DNA from: JBCCSZ01 sp039821145 | Lineage (GTDB): Bacteria; Bacteroidota; Bacteroidia; Chitinophagales; Saprospiraceae | DNA length: 64,000 bases | Assembly: GCA_039821145.1 (NCBI GenBank) | Contig: JBCBOS010000006.1 | Coordinates: 248,001-312,000 of the forward strand | Reading direction: 5' to 3' | Part shown: positions 41,276-49,951 of the stretch, piece after piece | Position numbering within the stretch: the stretch's first letter is position 1 | Layout of the letters: each line of letters opens with the position of its first letter | Notes under the pieces: generated by a model | Databases searched by the model: none | Seen by the model: only the letters and a program-made list of their open reading frames with translations | What the model was told of the DNA's origin: nothing | Translations under genes and position numbers: made by a program

Positions 41276-41495
41276 CCTCTAGGCTTTCAAACTCATTGAG
41301 CACTTCCATCGAATCGCTGCTCACCAATTTCGACTCTTTCAACAATTGATCTTCAATCATTTTTCGTCTGTGATGCTGATTGTAAAACTCGACCGCCTCA
41401 TTGATGTACTTATTCCTGCTTGTTTTCAAGTGCTCTAGTATGGAGTCCGCCTCGCGCAAAATTTGCTCTTGCAGCTTGAGTGATATACTCTTCAT
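41265..41495 (-). CDS. Ribbon-helix-helix antitoxin, partner of MazF-type toxin
   Basis: 76 residues. A short N-terminal strand (SISLKLQEQIL) and two helices (LREADSILEHLK and RNKYINEAVEFYNQHHRRKM) form a MetJ/Arc-type DNA-binding fold; the acidic tail (SDSMEVLNEFESLEDEI) would wrap the toxin. The toxin gene begins 11 bp before its stop. The 41496-41630 sequence upstream would hold the operator. Confidence 0.88.
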   Translation of the reverse strand: MKSISLKLQEQILREADSILEHLKTSRNKYINEAVEFYNQHHRRKMIEDQLLKESKLVSSDSMEVLNEFESLEDEI

Positions 41496-41636
41496 GTTTT
41501 TACCATAAAAATATATGTTTTTAGAATACTTTTCAAGAGTATCATTTAATGATATTTATTCGAACTATCAAAAAGCCCCGTCTAAGGGTACAAACCCGAC
41601 TCCCCTCCCCAATTTCCGTCTCCCTCAAACTTGCCG

Positions 41637-41644
41637 TATCTTTG
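41637..41644 (+). promoter_or_regulatory. Bacteroidota -7 promoter element
   Basis: TATCTTTG, 35 bp before the ATG at 41679. No clear TTTG at -33. Confidence 0.5.
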
Positions 41645-41678
41645 CTCCCATCAATTAAACAGAAGAAACCATTCCAAC

Positions 41679-43238
41679 ATGAAGAAGTATGTTCTACTAT
41701 GTGGCCTGCTCCTGAGCATCTGGAGTCTACAGGCACAAGAAAAAATTTATGAGGACGTCAACCAGGTCATTCGCAAACACGGCTTGGAAGAAAGCCAGGT
41801 CATGGACATTGCCAGCTGGTTGTGCGACATCTACGGCCCGAGACTGACAGGCTCTCCCATGCTCGACAAGGCCACCAAGTGGAGTGAAGAAACCCTCAAA
41901 GAGTGGGGATTGTCCAATGTCCATCTCGAAGAATGGGGTCCCTTTGGCAGGGGTTGGGAGATGAGTCATTTTGAAATGCATGCCGTCAGCCCCAATTACT
42001 TCCCCATCATTGCCTATCCCAAGGCGTGGTCCCCTTCCACAAATGGCCCCGTAGAAGGTGAGGTGGTCTATTTTGACGCCTCAGAGGAAGCCGATTTTGA
42101 AAAATACAGAGGCAAACTCAAGGGCAAATTTGTCATGGTGGATACGGTGAGGGTCCTGAAAGAATGGTTCGACACCGATGGCACCGCCGAGCGCTTTGAT
42201 TCAGAAAAATTGCTGGAAATGGCCAATGCTTCCATGCCAACACCCCGCCGGTTTCGCAATTGGAGAGGCAGCGGCTACGAATTTGTCCGCAAAATGCGAA
42301 GCTTCCTACTGGAACAGAAGCCCCTCGCTTTGATCGACCGAAGCTACAAAGGCGACTTGGGAACTGTCTTTGTTTCTGGTGCCCGCACCAGCAAGGGCAG
42401 GGCTCGCGACCAAGGGGCAGAGGTCATTCCACAGGTCACCATGAGCGTAGAGCACTACAACCGCATCTTTCGCATGTTGCACAAAGGCCTCAATGTCAAA
42501 CTCAGCATGGAACTCAAGGCCCAGTACACCAACAAAGATGGCATGGAGCACAACATCATCGCCGAAATCCCCGGCACCGATCTCAAGGATGAAATCGTGA
42601 TGTTTGGCGCCCACTTCGATTCTTGGCACAGCGGGACCGGAGCGACTGACAATGGCGCGGGCTCTGCCGTGATGATGGAAGCCGCGCGCATTCTGATGGA
42701 AACGATCAAAGAAACGGGCATTCAACCCCGCCGGACCCTTCGGCTGGCGCTCTGGACCGGAGAGGAACAAGGCCTGCTAGGATCGCGCGCCTACATCCGA
42801 GAGCACTGCGCCGTATTGGATACCTTCGGCAACTTTGTCTCTGCCAAACCGATGCAGGAAAAGATCTCAGCTTATTACAATTTGGACAATGGAACGGGGA
42901 AAATTCGCGGGGTGTATTTACAAGGCAATCCAGAGGTGGGCCCCATTTTTCGGACTTGGTTGGATGAATTCAAGGACCTCGAAGCCAGCACGCTGACGCT
43001 GAGTAATACCGGTGGGACCGATCACCGCTCCTTCGATGCAGTCGGCATTCCCGGCTTTCAATTCATTCAAGATCCCATCTCTTATTGGTCGAGAACCCAC
43101 CATTCCAACATGGACAATTGGGATCACCTAGTGCCCGAAGACCTGCAGCAAGCTGCGACGATCATTGCTTCCTTTGTCTTTCACACCGCTCAAAGAGCGG
43201 AAAAATTGCCAAGAAAGAAGCAAAGTTTAGCGAAATGA
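41679..43238 (+). CDS. M28-family metallopeptidase (secreted)
   Basis: 519 residues from the ATG at 41679 (MKKYVLLCGLLLSIWSLQAQ, signal peptide). A protease-associated (PA) domain lies at about 120-250, and the catalytic domain has the two-zinc ligands of M28: His and Asp in FGAHFDSWHSG and TDNGAGSAV, Glu-Glu in WTGEEQGLLG, Asp near LDNGTGK and His in GGTDHRSFD. M28 members are aminopeptidases or carboxypeptidases active in the periplasm or outside the cell. A TATCTTTG -7 element precedes the gene by 35 bp. The related M28 enzyme at 52635 is on the other strand. Confidence 0.95.
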   Translation: MKKYVLLCGLLLSIWSLQAQEKIYEDVNQVIRKHGLEESQVMDIASWLCDIYGPRLTGSPMLDKATKWSEETLKEWGLSNVHLEEWGPFGRGWEMSHFEMHAVSPNYFPIIAYPKAWSPSTNGPVEGEVVYFDASEEADFEKYRGKLKGKFVMVDTVRVLKEWFDTDGTAERFDSEKLLEMANASMPTPRRFRNWRGSGYEFVRKMRSFLLEQKPLALIDRSYKGDLGTVFVSGARTSKGRARDQGAEVIPQVTMSVEHYNRIFRMLHKGLNVKLSMELKAQYTNKDGMEHNIIAEIPGTDLKDEIVMFGAHFDSWHSGTGATDNGAGSAVMMEAARILMETIKETGIQPRRTLRLALWTGEEQGLLGSRAYIREHCAVLDTFGNFVSAKPMQEKISAYYNLDNGTGKIRGVYLQGNPEVGPIFRTWLDEFKDLEASTLTLSNTGGTDHRSFDAVGIPGFQFIQDPISYWSRTHHSNMDNWDHLVPEDLQQAATIIASFVFHTAQRAEKLPRKKQSLAK

Positions 43239-43339
43239 ACGTATTATTAAACAAAATTGACCGTTTTGTTTAAAAAAAACGCAATTTCGTTAAACCAAAC
43301 TACTATGTCATTGTTAAAAGTTTACCATTGCAATAGTTA

Positions 43340-43380
43340 GCGACCTTGCGGCGTCAGTCTTCGGACGGGCGTCGCATTTT
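43340..43380 (+). terminator. GC-rich hairpin with T-run
   Basis: GCGAC at 43340-43344 pairs with GTCGC at 43371-43375, and CGTC inside pairs with GACG; then ATTTTT follows. Likely ends the M28 peptidase transcript. Confidence 0.65.
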
Positions 43381-43409
43381 TGCGTATTTACAATATACAA
43401 ATAAATCCG

Positions 43410-43417
43410 TACTTTTG
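43410..43417 (+). promoter_or_regulatory. Bacteroidota -7 promoter element
   Basis: TACTTTTG fits TANNTTTG. It is about 150 bp before the ATG at 43569, which implies a long leader if used. Confidence 0.4.
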
Positions 43418-43568
43418 CTCTGACAAAAAATATGAAGGTGAAAACAGGGATTCGACCTCCCCCTTGTCGCATTGCCGTTCATTCAACAACTGTTTTTACC
43501 CATTCCATAAAATTGTCCTACTCTGTTGGCTCTCCATTGGCTATCGTGTCAATGGCATCACATTTTTA

Positions 43569-44348
43569 ATGAAACAAATGAAGCTCATGTATTTCAAAAC
43601 AGCATTGACCATCTTTGGTCTTGTCCTCCTGATTCCTCTGTCTGCGCAGGTGCCCGGATTTATGGGAAAGCGCCTGTCGGTAGAGCTGAATTTTCAGTCC
43701 AGCATTGCCCACGATGGTCCCACGTCCAGCAATAGGGGAACAGACCGCTTCGGCGAATTGAGTAGCAACTTAGGATTCAACACCTGTTGGGTAGGGAAGC
43801 TGGCCTACGTACTGACCCGAAACCTGGAATTGGTGGCAGATTATGGCTACTCCAAAACTGGGGGCCCAGTATCACTGATCGAACGAGACATCTTCAGTCC
43901 TTCTCCTTCCGGGCGTTTTCTGGACATGTTTTACAACATAAGGACGACTCACTCTGGACTTGGCCTTCGCTATTTTGCCACCAATCGAGGCGGCATGGCT
44001 CCTTTTGGCCCTTATGCTGGCTTCGGTTTGCGATGGGCCAAAACGGTTGGCGAGGTCAACAGAGAGGTGACCAGCCAATACGGAGACTCGCCCAGTGACA
44101 ATTTTCAGGATGGACAGAGTGCCAATTTCCTATTTGGCAATCTCAACTTCGGTTATCGCCATGTCTTCGGCAATCGCATCTTGCTCAACACCGGAATAGA
44201 CATCAGCCTGCCTTTTGACGAACTCTTCGGCATTGATGCATCCTTCGGAGATACCAATGAGGACCGCTTTCGAGGTGCTGCCCTCGAACGCATTGCCTAC
44301 CACTCCGCCATCATGATGAACATCGGCATCGGCATCCTATTATTCTAA
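43569..44348 (+). CDS. Outer membrane beta-barrel protein
   Basis: 259 residues from the ATG at 43569 (MKQMKLMYFKTALTIFGLVL, signal peptide); the longer frame adds 63 residues without sense. After cleavage near SAQ the sequence alternates hydrophobic and polar residues in strands: LSVELNFQSSIA, LAYVLTRNLELVADYGYS, GLGLRYFATNRG, LFGNLNFGYRHVFG, and ends in a hydrophobic strand (MMNIGIGILLF) with a terminal Phe, typical of BAM-assembled barrels of 8-10 strands. It is 21 bp upstream of the M48 peptidase gene and likely in the same operon. Confidence 0.82.
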   Translation: MKQMKLMYFKTALTIFGLVLLIPLSAQVPGFMGKRLSVELNFQSSIAHDGPTSSNRGTDRFGELSSNLGFNTCWVGKLAYVLTRNLELVADYGYSKTGGPVSLIERDIFSPSPSGRFLDMFYNIRTTHSGLGLRYFATNRGGMAPFGPYAGFGLRWAKTVGEVNREVTSQYGDSPSDNFQDGQSANFLFGNLNFGYRHVFGNRILLNTGIDISLPFDELFGIDASFGDTNEDRFRGAALERIAYHSAIMMNIGIGILLF

Positions 44349-44369
44349 GCTCCAAAATCCCATATTCTT

Positions 44370-46595
44370 ATGTCTCGATACATCCATCTACTATTCCTGA
44401 GTTTGTTCAGTCTGTCCCTCTTTGCCCAAGACCAGCAACCCATGCAGTTGTTGGAAGCAGAAGGCCGGATTCCCAAGGAATACATCACCCCTTCCAGCAA
44501 GAAATACGAAAAGAAAAGTCAGTCCATCAATCGCAAAGGGTCGGCCAACCATCGGCACAAAGACCAAAAGGAATTCGCCTTGCAGTCTAGTTTCCTGCTG
44601 GACGACATGCTGCAAAGTGGTTTGGTCTTGTTCAACGATCCGGTCAGCATTTACCTCAATGAAGTGTTGCTTCGCATCATTCGGTCCAATCCCAGCCTCA
44701 ACAAATGGAAAGACGCCCGCATTTACACCCTTCGATCTCCAGTGGTCAACGCCTTTGCCACCGACCAGTCCATCATTTTTGTCAGCCTTGGACTGCTGGC
44801 CAATCTAGAAAATGAAGCCCAACTGGCCTATGTGTTGTCACATGAGCTGGTACACGTCAGAGAACGACATACGCTCGATCTGTATTTGGAAGGCAAAGAG
44901 ATCGGTCGGAATACCAAGCAGAAAAGAATCCTCCGAGAATCGTCCTTCGACCCGGCGGTGCTGGCCAAAAACATGCACTCCCGCAAATTGGAGTTCGAGG
45001 CCGACGAAGGAGGATGGGAGCTGTTTCGAAATACAGGTTACAGCTGTAGAAGCCTCCCCAATGTTTTCAAGATGCTCTTTTACGCCTACCTGCCCTATGA
45101 CGAGCGAACCTTCCCCACTGACTACTTCAATGACGAACACTATCAGTTGCCTGAAAAATATTGGAAAGAGAAAGTCCAGGACATCACGGCCTTCTCCGAT
45201 GTAGAGGATGAAACGAGTACACATCCCTCTGCTTACAAGCGACTCGAAAAGCTTCAGGCCCGCATCGATCAATACAAGGATGAAGACAAACCTGATTACA
45301 TCGTATCCCAAGAGCAATTCGATCGCATCGTCCGCCAGGCGCGCTATGAATTGCCTCTGCTCTATTTGGAAAGTGAATTGCTCGCAGAGGCAGCCTACAA
45401 CAGCTTTTTGGTTCAGCAAGATGTTGTCAAAGACGCTCACACCCAAAAAGTCATGGCCAAGGCCTTGTACATGTACGCCAAGTACCTCTACGCCAACGAA
45501 GTCCCTCCCGGTAGTGCGGAGGACATAGAAGGGGCTTCTCAACAACTGTATTATCTATTGGAAGAATTGCCAGAACGAGAGATCATCATTTTGGCATTGC
45601 GCTACAGCTGGCCATTGCACAAGTCGTACCCTGAAGACGAAGAGCTGAAACGCATCAACAAAGACCTCTTCCGAATGCTGGCCGAGTACAAATCCATGGA
45701 AGATTTCAAAAAAGCACCTCCTGTGGCAAGCTCTGAGAAGGAAAACAGCCCGGTCGACTCCACCAAGACTTTGTCCAAATACGATAAGATCGAGCGACAA
45801 ACAGAAGACAAGACTTACTACTGGCAATTTGCCTTTCTCCCCTATTGGAGCGATACGACCTTTGTACAGGCATTTGAAAGAGGCATCGAGGAAAAGGATG
45901 AAGACAAAGAAAGGGATGAGTATTTCGAGTCCTACGAGGGCAGAAAATATGTAATGAAGTATCGAAAGGATCGAGCCAAGGGCCTCCGACTGGGCATCGA
46001 CCGCATCACCATCGTCAATCCTTACTACCTCAAAATCGATCCCCGCGACAAGACCAACCCCACGCAGTTCCTCAAGACCGAGGATCGACAAGTGAATTTC
46101 CAAAACATCATCAAAGAGGTCAGCAAACAGACGAAGCTCAAGACCAAATTGCTGGACGTCAACAGCCTCAGCAGCAAAGACATCCAGGAGTTCAACGACA
46201 TCCGACACCTCAGCAGTTGGTTTGATCAACAAACCCAGCACTTCGACATGAACCTGGCCCCTGGCTACAACCAAAATGTGGTCGACGAAATTGCCGATCG
46301 CTATGGGTCAGACTATTTTCTGTGGACAGGCGTCATCTCCATCAAAAATGCCAAGAGAGGATATGGACATTTGTTCCTTTCCCTTCTGTCGCCCTTTTAC
46401 CTGCCCTTCAGCATTCACCGCAAAGACATCGCAGGCCACGACACCCTCTTCTACGCCATGTTATTTGACGTAAAGACTGGCCGAAGAGAGGTGATCAAGT
46501 TCGAATTTTTCAAGTACAAAGACAGCAATGCCATCATCAAGGCACACTTATACGACGCGCTCAATCAGATCGTCAGCAAATCGAAGGAGAAATAG
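44370..46595 (+). CDS. M48-family metalloprotease (secreted)
   Basis: 741 residues with a signal peptide (MSRYIHLLFLSLFSLSLFAQ). The zinc motif HELVH is at residues 158-162 in LSHELVHVRERH, with the third ligand in KLEFEADEGGWELF. The motif and spacing match the M48 BepA/YcaL-like branch, which includes periplasmic chaperone-proteases acting on outer-membrane proteins. The long C-terminal part (after residue 330) has no recognised domain and contains a charged helical region (EEKDEDKERDEYFESYEGRK). The gene for a beta-barrel protein precedes it by 21 bp; a substrate or partner relation is a guess. Confidence 0.93.
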   Translation: MSRYIHLLFLSLFSLSLFAQDQQPMQLLEAEGRIPKEYITPSSKKYEKKSQSINRKGSANHRHKDQKEFALQSSFLLDDMLQSGLVLFNDPVSIYLNEVLLRIIRSNPSLNKWKDARIYTLRSPVVNAFATDQSIIFVSLGLLANLENEAQLAYVLSHELVHVRERHTLDLYLEGKEIGRNTKQKRILRESSFDPAVLAKNMHSRKLEFEADEGGWELFRNTGYSCRSLPNVFKMLFYAYLPYDERTFPTDYFNDEHYQLPEKYWKEKVQDITAFSDVEDETSTHPSAYKRLEKLQARIDQYKDEDKPDYIVSQEQFDRIVRQARYELPLLYLESELLAEAAYNSFLVQQDVVKDAHTQKVMAKALYMYAKYLYANEVPPGSAEDIEGASQQLYYLLEELPEREIIILALRYSWPLHKSYPEDEELKRINKDLFRMLAEYKSMEDFKKAPPVASSEKENSPVDSTKTLSKYDKIERQTEDKTYYWQFAFLPYWSDTTFVQAFERGIEEKDEDKERDEYFESYEGRKYVMKYRKDRAKGLRLGIDRITIVNPYYLKIDPRDKTNPTQFLKTEDRQVNFQNIIKEVSKQTKLKTKLLDVNSLSSKDIQEFNDIRHLSSWFDQQTQHFDMNLAPGYNQNVVDEIADRYGSDYFLWTGVISIKNAKRGYGHLFLSLLSPFYLPFSIHRKDIAGHDTLFYAMLFDVKTGRREVIKFEFFKYKDSNAIIKAHLYDALNQIVSKSKEK

Positions 46596-46596
46596 C

Positions 46597-47775
46597 CTAT
46601 GAAGAAGACTTGGCCGCATAAAGGCGATACCAGCTCAAGTACAAAAAGGCAAAAAGGGTGGATCCGGCCAGCCAGAAAAAAGTGATGCCAAAGCGGCTGG
46701 CGTCATTGTCGTACAACCAAGCTGACAGGACAGCGCCCAGCCCAATGCCGATTTCCAAGGCAATGTACGTGGTGCCCAATGCAACTCCCCTGCGTTGGGC
46801 ACCTGCTGCATCTATGGTCCAGGCAAAGACAGCCGGAGCAGCCATTCCCGTGGCAAAGCCCATGCAACCCGAGGCAATCATCAAATGCATAGAGCTGTCC
46901 ACCATTCCCATGTAGATCAAGGAAGGAATCATCATGAAGACGGCCAGCTGTAGGACGGGCTGTCGACCCAGGCGGTCCGAGGCCGTGCCTGCCACCAATC
47001 GAGACAGCAAGGAGCAGCCTGTAAAACTGGTGAAAAAGATGCCCTTGTTGCTCATCCCCAAGGCCACCGTTTGATCCGGTACAATGGTCAACATGGCGCC
47101 AAACGACAAATAGATCAAGCCCGTCAGGATGGCCATTGGGATGGCTTCGGGAGCGATCACCTCGTCTTTGGTCACCAGCAACAAGCGAGGGTGGAAAGGC
47201 TGGCGATCCTCCAGGGTTTCCTTGAGCATCAACAAGATGAGAATCGACAGAAGAGCCACCGCAGAAGAGGCATAAAACATCACTTCCATGGACCAATTGC
47301 CCGCAATCCAACTGCCAATGGGTGGCGAGATGGAAGAGCCCGTATTCATGCTGATGCCCAATATCCCCATCGCCTCTCCCCTTCTTTGCTCGGGAACGAT
47401 GTCGGCTGTGTAGGCCGTAGAAGCAATGGGCTTAAAGCCTGTGGAAAAACCATGTAGGAATCGAAGAAGCAAAAAGCCATAGACAGTGGTCAGAAAGGGA
47501 TACAACAGGCTGCAAATGACACAAACGATGGTCCCAATGAAAATCACAGGAATGCGACCGACCGTATCTGTCAATTTGCCACTAAATGGACGAGAGGCCC
47601 CAGCTGTAATGGTAAACAAAGAAATGATCAACCCTTTGTAGTCTTCTCCTCCCAAGCTGGTCAAATAGGCGGGAAGTTCGGGCAAAATCATGGTGAAGCT
47701 GGCGGCAAAGAGGGTATGGCTCGCGCACAATAAGAGGAAGTTTGTCGTGTAAAGCGGTGCGTCTTTTGAAACCAT
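46597..47775 (-). CDS. Major facilitator superfamily transporter
   Basis: 392 residues with about 12 membrane helices. The loop after helix 2 has GASRPFSGKLTDTVGRIPVI, the MFS motif A (GxxxDRxGRR variant). The second half has GCSLLSRLVAGTASDRLGRQ, motif A again. This places it in the drug/sugar efflux or nucleoside group, but the substrate is open. Its start lies 50 bp after the stop of the helical-repeat gene B on the same strand, so it may be expressed with it. It is convergent with the M48 gene, with 1 bp between the stops. Confidence 0.94.
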   Translation of the reverse strand: MVSKDAPLYTTNFLLLCASHTLFAASFTMILPELPAYLTSLGGEDYKGLIISLFTITAGASRPFSGKLTDTVGRIPVIFIGTIVCVICSLLYPFLTTVYGFLLLRFLHGFSTGFKPIASTAYTADIVPEQRRGEAMGILGISMNTGSSISPPIGSWIAGNWSMEVMFYASSAVALLSILILLMLKETLEDRQPFHPRLLLVTKDEVIAPEAIPMAILTGLIYLSFGAMLTIVPDQTVALGMSNKGIFFTSFTGCSLLSRLVAGTASDRLGRQPVLQLAVFMMIPSLIYMGMVDSSMHLMIASGCMGFATGMAAPAVFAWTIDAAGAQRRGVALGTTYIALEIGIGLGAVLSAWLYDNDASRFGITFFWLAGSTLFAFLYLSWYRLYAAKSSS

Positions 47776-47825
47776 CCGCGAAGATAGACAAAGCCAGCAG
47801 AAAAGCGAAAATCCGGAGGATCAAC

Positions 47826-49256
47826 TCACGCAACTTTGCGTTGCAACTCTTTGAGCAAAATGCTGAGCAAGATGTTGAAGGGGATGATCTCCACCGCCAA
47901 CTTGTCGCCCATGTGCAGGGGATTGTCTTGGAGGTATTCGACGTATCGCTTGGCCAGTCGCACCAGCCGCAGTGGGTTGAAATCAGCCTGTGGCATCAGA
48001 CAAAGAATGTGAATGAACCACTTGGCCCGACGGGTATCCGGACCTCGCAAATGCTTGTAGCTGTAGGCATCGATGGCCTCTACCCGATCGATGAAGCGCC
48101 CTCTGTCGTTGACCAGGTGGTACAAAAGCTCTCCGATGCGCACGTTGAGATTGTTCCCTTTCTTGTCGTGGGCCACCTCATGGGCCTCGTTGAGGTATCG
48201 TCCGATGGGGAATCGATCTGTTCCCGTATCCAATCTCCCAACTTTTTTGAGAAAGTACATGTACACCGCCATGACCTGCCACTGCTCTCGCAACTGCAGG
48301 TACTTGGTTTTGCGTTGCTGGCGATACAATTGGTAGGCAGCCTGATAATCGCCACTGTGCAAGGCATTGACGGCCTGGTAGTAGCGCAAGATGGCCAGGT
48401 TGTAAGAATGGGCAGGAGCGTATTCCTCGGCTTGTCGCAGCAATCGCTCTGCCTGATCGTATTCACCCAGTGCTGTGTGGGCGATGGCTTGGTTTTTCAC
48501 GATGAATTGAAGGACCGATCGGTATACTCCCTTGCGGTTTTGAAGTCGGCGCAAGGCCTTGGTCGCAGCCTGTACGATGGCCTGGTAGTCTGCGGTGTGC
48601 AGGTGTTTGAAAATGGCGATCATACAAGAATACTGGAGGAATTTCACAGAGTTGCTGTCGTACTTTGCCACTTGCTCTAGGCATTTGTCCAGCAGTTTTT
48701 TGGACAAGCCCTTTTTGCTGTTCATAGACAGGACCAGTTCGTAGTACTCCCGTTCGGCAGCATCTTCCGCTTCGAGATCTTGGAAGAGAGATTCCGCCAA
48801 TTTGTTGTAGGAAACGTACTTGCTTCGCTTTCCACCCAGGGATGCAGCTGCCATCAGTTCTATGGCACTTTGATAGGCCAAACGAGTCAGTCCATATTCT
48901 TCGGCAATCTTTCCGGCCTTGATGAGCATCTTGTGTGCCTCCGCTCTTTTGCCAATTTCGATCAAATACATGGCCGTGAAGTAGATTTGTCTGCACTGCC
49001 TGATTTTTTTTAGCAGTTCATTGTTTTTTTTTGGTGGGCTTATGAGGAAAAAAGCACTTAAAATTTTGCGCGTTTTGTTCTTCAGGTTTAGATAGTTCTG
49101 ATAACTCCACTTTCCGTCGAACAAATGGGTGGCCAGCGCCTTTTCACTGATGAACTTTTCAGACTGAATGAGGGCGATCAACTCACCGGGACGACCCCCG
49201 ATGGAGTTGAGTAAATTTGGGTCAATGTTGGATATATAGACTTTTAATTCTTCCAT
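47826..49256 (-). CDS. TPR-like helical-repeat protein, cassette copy B
   Basis: 476 residues, paralogue of the protein at 11209-12633. Conserved points: IDPNLLNSIGGRPGELI at the N-terminus, degenerate helix pairs in the middle (e.g. NQAIAHTALGEYDQAERLLR and AVNALHSGDYQAAYQLYRQ), and DRGRFIDRVEAIDAYSYKHL, RRAKWFIHILCLM, VEIIPFNILLSILLKELQRK at the end. No signal or membrane segments. A 34-residue Gly-Gly peptide gene lies divergently 166 bp away, the same geometry as in copy A. An MFS transporter follows on the same strand. TPR scaffolds bind peptides, so recognition of the neighbouring peptide is one idea; nothing shows this directly. Confidence 0.85.
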   Translation of the reverse strand: MEELKVYISNIDPNLLNSIGGRPGELIALIQSEKFISEKALATHLFDGKWSYQNYLNLKNKTRKILSAFFLISPPKKNNELLKKIRQCRQIYFTAMYLIEIGKRAEAHKMLIKAGKIAEEYGLTRLAYQSAIELMAAASLGGKRSKYVSYNKLAESLFQDLEAEDAAEREYYELVLSMNSKKGLSKKLLDKCLEQVAKYDSNSVKFLQYSCMIAIFKHLHTADYQAIVQAATKALRRLQNRKGVYRSVLQFIVKNQAIAHTALGEYDQAERLLRQAEEYAPAHSYNLAILRYYQAVNALHSGDYQAAYQLYRQQRKTKYLQLREQWQVMAVYMYFLKKVGRLDTGTDRFPIGRYLNEAHEVAHDKKGNNLNVRIGELLYHLVNDRGRFIDRVEAIDAYSYKHLRGPDTRRAKWFIHILCLMPQADFNPLRLVRLAKRYVEYLQDNPLHMGDKLAVEIIPFNILLSILLKELQRKVA

Positions 49257-49422
49257 ATTCGACTTGTTTTCTTTCCGATAAGTGATTGAATTAGAATTTA
49301 TAGCATGAACATTTTGTACCTTAACAAGCTTTAAGGTCCGATTTTTTTGGCCGTTTTTCTATCACCCTCATCCAATTTCCCCTAGCGTAATTTTTTTTAT
49401 TCCTAACATCAAACTCCTCATC

Positions 49423-49527
49423 ATGCAAAAGTCAAAGAAGCTCAAAAAACTCGTCGTAATAGCGCCTGCACAATGCGTTAAGATCAAAGGTGGAAATATC
49501 ATTACCGAAGATGTAGGTGTGGTTTAA
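49423..49527 (+). CDS. Small Gly-Gly peptide, cassette copy B (34 residues)
   Basis: ATG at 49423, TAA at 49525. The N-terminus is basic (K3, K5, K6, K8, K9), then a hydrophobic part with one Cys (VVIAPAQC, Cys18), a Lys pair K20 and K22, Gly-Gly at 23-24 and a 10-residue tail with Glu29 and Asp30. Peptide A has the same order, with GG at 24-25 and an acidic tail without Lys. Both are divergent from a helical-repeat gene at near-equal distance. Individually 34 codons prove little; the repeated arrangement is the evidence. Confidence 0.55.
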   Translation: MQKSKKLKKLVVIAPAQCVKIKGGNIITEDVGVV

Positions 49528-49562
49528 TCGCCTAAAAACTAAACACTTACGTCCTACTTTCG

Positions 49563-49606
49563 CTCCGATAGATCGCTCCAAACACTTGTGATTTATCGGG
49601 GATTTT
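49563..49606 (+). terminator. Hairpin after peptide B
   Basis: CTCCGATA at 49563-49570 pairs with TATCGGGG at 49594-49601 (one wobble pair), followed by ATTTT. It is 36 bp after the peptide stop. The sequence matches copy A at 12967-13015 in many positions. Confidence 0.65.
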
Positions 49607-49829
49607 CCATATATTGCCATCAATTACAGGCAATATAATGATCTATGCATTTGGCCTCGAACAGCACAATGTTCGAGTTTGAACTGCAGCATCTCTCCAT
49701 GGGAGAACAAATGGTTTTCAAGGAAGTCTATCAAGGTTCTTGCGTACTTGAAAGCCTGTATAACAGCAATAATGGCTGATCCAAAAGACATTATCTGCTT
49801 ATTGAAAGCGCAACGCAACTAAGGTGGAG

Positions 49830-49860
49830 CCTGCCTCTTGTCTCAGGGGGCAGGTTTTTT
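49830..49860 (+). terminator. Second hairpin of cassette B, intrinsic terminator
   Basis: CCTGCC at 49830-49835 and GGCAGG at 49849-49854, then TTTTTT. Same layout as 13194-13221 in copy A. Confidence 0.8.
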
Positions 49861-49951
49861 CAATTCCTGTAAGATAAGAATAATTTTTGATCGCTGTAGC
49901 CCAAATGTGGATTTTTCCGACCTGTGTCGGCAGTCTGAGATGTGCATCCCC

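Larger units (their letters stand above)
43239..43568 (+). other. Intergenic region before the outer membrane barrel gene
   Basis: Holds an inverted repeat at 43247-43273 (TTAAACAAAA and TTTTGTTTAA around seven bases), a GC-rich hairpin with T-run at 43340-43380 and a TACTTTTG -7 element at 43410-43417. No gene seen. The last 150 bp would be a long untranslated leader of the gene at 43569. Confidence 0.55.
49528..49951 (+). other. Non-coding region downstream of peptide B
   Basis: Holds a hairpin (49563-49606), an inverted repeat (ATATTGCC at 49611, GGCAATAT at 49629), a further 190 bp without a convincing gene and a terminator (49830-49860). A 36-codon frame at 49664 and a 64-codon frame on the minus strand lack homology or start signals and are not called. 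The order of structures repeats that of copy A. Confidence 0.5.

Noticed and set aside
49624..49818. Minus-strand 64-codon frame and plus-strand 36-codon frame behind peptide B
   Set aside because: No homology, no counterpart in cassette A, and they lie in a region with conserved hairpins.
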